A DNA stretch of 64,000 nt from contig CALFSX010000010.1 of the NCBI GenBank assembly GCA_937916515.1, positions 1-64,000 of the forward strand, written 5' to 3'. Both the position numbers and the translations under genes were made by a program. Numbering within the stretch: position 1 is the stretch's first letter; every line of letters begins with the position of its first letter. The stretch is from an uncultured Planctomycetaceae bacterium (lineage in GTDB: Bacteria > Planctomycetota > Planctomycetia > Planctomycetales > Planctomycetaceae). The notes beneath the pieces are model-generated. The model was not told the DNA's origin. It searched no databases and was given only the letters and a program-made list of their open reading frames with translations. Shown here piece by piece: positions 60,078-64,000 of this stretch.

Positions 60078-60854
60078 AAACGGCAAACTTCTCAATTAAA
60101 CTTAGTACTGCGGATAACCTGTTCACGTTGAGACAATTTCTTCCCGGCGGCACATTGTCGTTTGCACCGTAGCTAAACCACGGCCTGGGCGTGGGACAAA
60201 AGTTGAATGCAACGCAAAGCATAAATCGATCGTTGACAAGTTTCTTTCAAAACAAACGATGCCACAATCGGCTGCACGCCTCGTCGTTTTATCTTCCACC
60301 AACGAACCTGAAATACTAACTCGAACGGCTGCCGTCTCCTACCGTGCCACAACCGCCGAACCTTCATTGACGGGCAATTCCAGGTCCTGACACCATCCCA
60401 AAGCCCCACATTCAGGTATTCACGCTGAGCCCAAACATGCTGGTCCGATTCTGCGACTGACGGCACCACAAAGCCTATTCGCCACAAAAACACTGAAGAT
60501 CTCTGCGAATTCCACCTCCATTCCGAGCACCAAAGTACTCGACGACTCACCTCGTCAACCGCGATTCAAAGTGACAGGCAATCAGGCAAACGCAACGCCA
60601 CACGCTGCATTTCGATGCCCCTGCCATAAACCACTGTTTACAACCATCGGAGACCTAAACACCGAATTGATGTATTCATTCCGGTGGCGGAGTGTAGGAT
60701 GAGCGGATGCAATACCTGACCACTCACGGCACTGCCGGACGCTGTCGCCTTCATTCGGATCTGTCTTTCGCGACAAAACCGAACCTGATATTGACGCAAA
60801 CCCTGCCCGCTGAAACTCGCAACACGCAGCGGACTTGTTCCGAAGTCAGGTTGC

Positions 60855-61196
60855 GTGCCATCCGTGTCAAATAGAAAACCACTCCCCCTGTTTGGCAGCG
60901 AAGCTCGCGCTAACTGCCCCGTTTGCGGCGAAACAAGCTATTCACCGGCAGGCATTCACCCGCAATGTGCGGTCCGCCAGGCAGACAGTGCTCGGATGGG
61001 GCGCATCCGTGCCAGCGCAACGATACGACAACAGGCAGAGACGATCAGCGACAAAAGCCCATGGAGTCGCGTGTGCCCCGAATGTAGCCAGTCACAACAT
61101 ATCCAGAAAAGATCATGTTTGTGCGGACACGTTTTCGGCTTGCAATCCAGTGCAGCCAACGGACATGCAACGAACAGGGACACCCCAACCTCATGA
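60855..61196 (+). CDS. Small zinc-ribbon protein
   Basis: [24 protein letters not shown]...[25 protein letters not shown] start; 4-bp overlap with floA-like gene. Confidence 0.7.
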   Translation: MPSVSNRKPLPLFGSEARANCPVCGETSYSPAGIHPQCAVRQADSARMGRIRASATIRQQAETISDKSPWSRVCPECSQSQHIQKRSCLCGHVFGLQSSAANGHATNRDTPTS

Positions 61197-62173
61197 ATTC
61201 GCCGATTCTATGGATCACGCTGGCGATATTCGCCGCCGGCTTTGCGTTGGTTCTACGACACTATTTTGTTCTCTGGCTGCAGGCTTATTTTGCAGGAGCA
61301 CACGTAAGTCTGCTCTCACTGGTTTCGATGTCACTTCGCAAAATCGATCCACAGGTGATTGTGCGCTGCAGGATCATGTGCGTACAGGCCGGGCTTGCAG
61401 ACATTTCCAGAGACGCACTTGAATCTCAATACCTGGCCGGAGGCGACGTCAAACGCATCACTGTGGCACTGATTGTTGCACACAGAGCGTCAATCGAACT
61501 CAGCTTCGACACAGCCGCCGCAGTCGACCTGGCAGGCAGAGACATACTTGACGCCGTCAGGCTTAGCGTGAACCCCAAAGTCATCATGTGCCCTGACCCC
61601 GAAACAGGACACGGCGACACGCTTGATGGCGTCGCCAAAGACGGTATTCAGTTGAAGGTGCGAGTCCGAGTCACAGTGCGAACAAACCTTCCGCAACTGG
61701 TGGGCGGTGCTACAGAAGCAACGGTTATCGCTAGAGTTGGCCAGGGAATTGTTTCTGCAATTGGATCCTGTGAAAGCTATCGAGACGCACTGGCTGATCC
61801 TCAGATTATCACGCGTCAGGTGCTTGCCAAGGGCCTGGATTCTCAAACCGCATTTGCGATCGTATCGATTGATATTGCCGACATCGACGTTGGCACAAAT
61901 GTCGGTGCCAAACTACAGCATGCACAGGCAGAAGCCGACATTCGCATTGCTCGCGCTCACGCTGAAGAACGCAGAGCGATGGCGGTCGCCAAAGAACAAC
62001 AGATGATTGCACTTACTCGAGAATACGAAGCCGAAATTGTCCTTGCCGAAATCGGAATTCCAGCTGCAATTGCAGAAGCTTACAGAAATGGACAGTTACG
62101 AGCGGAAAAGAAACCCGCGCTCCATCGAAAGACACCCGCCCGTTCTTCGCGAGCTGGTGCACAGCTTTTCTAA
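61193..62173 (+). CDS. floA: Flotillin-like FloA (YqfA) protein
   Basis: [127 protein letters not shown]. Confidence 0.93.
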   Translation: MNSPILWITLAIFAAGFALVLRHYFVLWLQAYFAGAHVSLLSLVSMSLRKIDPQVIVRCRIMCVQAGLADISRDALESQYLAGGDVKRITVALIVAHRASIELSFDTAAAVDLAGRDILDAVRLSVNPKVIMCPDPETGHGDTLDGVAKDGIQLKVRVRVTVRTNLPQLVGGATEATVIARVGQGIVSAIGSCESYRDALADPQIITRQVLAKGLDSQTAFAIVSIDIADIDVGTNVGAKLQHAQAEADIRIARAHAEERRAMAVAKEQQMIALTREYEAEIVLAEIGIPAAIAEAYRNGQLRAEKKPALHRKTPARSSRAGAQLF

Positions 62174-62290
62174 CAATGGCTTCGCCCTTGACCCAGTGGC
62201 ATGGCACGCAGAAAGACGTGGAACGCTCGAATCGTCGAACCGCTCCGTTGTCGCTACGAATAAAATGTGCCGACCGTGCGTTTACATCAG
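62169..62290 (+). repeat. Dispersed short repeat, copy 3
   Basis: CTAACAATGGCTTCGCCCTTGACCCAGTGGCATGG...GAACGCTCGAATCGTCGAACCGCTCCGTTGTCGCTACGA...GACCGTGCG; provides the floA stop codon. Confidence 0.85.
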
Positions 62291-62447
62291 ACATAGCGCT
62301 TGCATACGCTCTGAGCCGCAAAATTCTGACAGCAACGGATCGAGGCTTTACCAACAAAAGATGGCACAATGAACAGCCTCATCTGCAATTCACATCAGCG
62401 AACACCATTCAGATCACGTCGATTGTTTTAACTAAGGAGATTTCGTA

Positions 62448-62561
62448 ATGGGTGACAAAGGCAGCAAAGACAAGGGAAAACGAGAAACGCAAAAAAAAGC
62501 GTTGTTAAGCCCCAAAGAAAAACGTAAAGCCAAAAACGAAAAGAAAAACAAGGTGGAATAA
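62448..62561 (+). CDS. 37-aa lysine-rich small protein
   Basis: MGDKGSKDKGKRETQKKALLSPKEKRKAKNEKKNKVE; ATG preceded by AAGGAG Shine-Dalgarno at 62434-62439; absent from the supplied ORF track (too short). Confidence 0.75.
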   Translation: MGDKGSKDKGKRETQKKALLSPKEKRKAKNEKKNKVE

Positions 62562-62627
62562 ACGAGCTGGCACATCAGTTCACCTGACAAAATGCCAACT
62601 GCATGGCCGTCGAAAAGCGGCCATGCA

Positions 62628-63989
62628 CTATTTGCGGCGTTCCACTGAAAACACATTCCCCTGCGGCCGTTCCGGAAGTGTGCTTTTCCAATCAGCAATC
62701 TGAGTCAACAACTGCGATACCACCAGCGGATGGAGCTTACTGAGATCTGACTTCTCAAACGGATCTGCCGTGAGATCATACAGCTCGGCGTATGTCGAAT
62801 CCTCATTTGTCAACGCCTTCCAGTGATCCTGAACGATCGCATAAGAGACCCAGTGGTGAGGCTGCCGAGCTTTGATCGGCCACGAACCCGCCATCTTCCA
62901 GAACAGTGGACTTGGCCGCTTTGGACTTGCCGTTCCAGTAAGAACGGCCACCTGACTGACTCCATCCGGACGATAGGACTCCGGTAAGGTGACTCCCGCC
63001 AGGTCACAAAACGTGGGCAGCAGATCGACAGCGGAAATCAGTGATTGATCATCCACTTTTCCGGCAGCAATTCGCCCCGGCCACCTGGCGATAAACGGAA
63101 CACCAATCCCACCTTCGTACAATGCTGCTTTGTAGCCCTTGCGACCAGCCGTAATGCCCATTGATGCAGCAACCCCATAACCGGCACCAGTTGCCGTGTC
63201 GTACATCAGAGCTAGCTCAGCACCTTCGGCAGCTCTGGCTGGACCGTTGTCGCTGCTGAAGATCACCAACGTATTGTCGGTCAGATTCAGTCGATCCAGA
63301 ACATCAAGCACCTGTCCAATGCGATCATCCGCATGAGACAACACGGACGCATAAATATTGTCACGCTCTTCAAGATCGCGAAAACGCCAGCGATATTTCG
63401 GCACCACATGAAACGGCGTATGAGGCTCATGAAGCCACAAATTCACAAAGAACGGCTGCCTGGATGCCTCACACTTTTCAATAAAGCGAATCGCATTTTC
63501 AGCATCTTCGTGCACCGGCATCTGCTCGCCCGCGCAATTGAAAGCACCGTATTCGTCATAGCCATATTCGCTGGGTAGCGGCGAATCGGGAATCATGTCA
63601 TTGGATAAATGCCACTTACCAAAATGAGCGGTCGCGTATCCGGCACTCTTCAGAAACCTCGGCAGAGTTGGCGTTTCAGGGGCCAGCCAATCGGGCATAT
63701 TTCGTTTTGCGTTGCTGGGCACCCACGCAAAATGTCCGTCGATATTATATCGAGCCGGAAAGTGGCCGGTCATTACCGCCGTTCGACTGGGGGAACAAAC
63801 ACCGCTGGCGACAGTAAACCGATGAAAGTCGGTTCCTTCTTTTGCAAGCCGATCAATATTTGGCGTTTTCACATACGGATGACCGTGGCAACTTAAGTCT
63901 CCCCAGCCCCAGTCATCCGCGAAAATGAACACAATGTTCGGACGTTCATCAGCAACCAGGTCGCGACCAACAACAAAAACGACAAGCAC
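62628..63989 (-). CDS. Sulfatase (arylsulfatase family); N-terminus may extend past the window edge
   Basis: RPNIVFIFADDWGWGDLSCHGHPYVKTPNIDRLAKEG; CSPSRTAVMTGHFPARY formylglycine motif; FSSDNGP. Confidence 0.93.
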   Translation of the reverse strand: MLVVFVVGRDLVADERPNIVFIFADDWGWGDLSCHGHPYVKTPNIDRLAKEGTDFHRFTVASGVCSPSRTAVMTGHFPARYNIDGHFAWVPSNAKRNMPDWLAPETPTLPRFLKSAGYATAHFGKWHLSNDMIPDSPLPSEYGYDEYGAFNCAGEQMPVHEDAENAIRFIEKCEASRQPFFVNLWLHEPHTPFHVVPKYRWRFRDLEERDNIYASVLSHADDRIGQVLDVLDRLNLTDNTLVIFSSDNGPARAAEGAELALMYDTATGAGYGVAASMGITAGRKGYKAALYEGGIGVPFIARWPGRIAAGKVDDQSLISAVDLLPTFCDLAGVTLPESYRPDGVSQVAVLTGTASPKRPSPLFWKMAGSWPIKARQPHHWVSYAIVQDHWKALTNEDSTYAELYDLTADPFEKSDLSKLHPLVVSQLLTQIADWKSTLPERPQGNVFSVERRK

Positions 63990-64000
63990 AATCAGAAGGA

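Noticed and set aside
60173-60550. 125-aa minus-strand ORF as a gene
   Set aside because: Trp/Arg-rich, no motif, no convincing start context
62169-62290. Dispersed repeat as an integron attC site (CTAACAA... start resembles an attC R'' box)
   Set aside because: No matching GTTRRRY at the 3' end (reads CGTTGTCGC), no paired L boxes evident, no integrase or cassette array in the window
1-64000. Mobile island, phage, toxin-antitoxin or defence system
   Set aside because: No integrase, transposase, phage structural, restriction or defence-type genes recognised; content is housekeeping and envelope-related

Overview
The 64 kb window looks like ordinary chromosome from a planctomycete-type bacterium. 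The supporting traits are a MoxR/DUF58/BatA/VWA cluster, a secreted sulfatase, a LEPR-like surface-protein N-terminus, N-terminal 'PYxxP' motifs and an NPCBM protein; the taxon is inferred only. No rRNA, convincing tRNA, CRISPR array, transposase or phage module was seen. Layout: (i) 0-6.1 kb, envelope-glycan cluster (ELM1-like, glycosyltransferases, three methyltransferases), closed by a clear terminator; (ii) 6.3-29 kb, housekeeping genes (SirB1-like, Rbs-type sugar ABC operon, murJ, M50 protease, mutL, aroDE fusion, aroK, prepilin peptidase, OsmC, ROK kinase, ppx-ppk1); (iii) 29.1-46 kb, a co-directional minus-strand cluster (MoxR, DUF58, BatA/VWA, VWA, large envelope proteins, NPCBM, an active HtrA-like protease and an apparently Ser->Ala dead paralogue); (iv) 46.2-49 kb, a cadherin-repeat Ca-binding surface protein with near-identical 324-bp tandem repeats and a frameshift; (v) 52.2-60.1 kb, a minus-strand run of overlapping genes joining small PYxxP membrane proteins, a Tes/MJ0619-like radical SAM enzyme, a divergent Lgt-like protein, a secreted Gfo/Idh/MocA oxidoreductase and a gamma-glutamyltransferase, the best candidate for an undescribed (lipid/envelope) system; (vi) 60.8-64 kb, zinc-ribbon/FloA pair, a 37-aa Lys-rich small ORF missing from the ORF track, and a sulfatase. 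Three copies of an ~80-110 bp dispersed repeat with a GGGC-TTC-GCCC hairpin, and a triple mini-hairpin array, are also present. All functional names come from motif reading by eye, without database searches.
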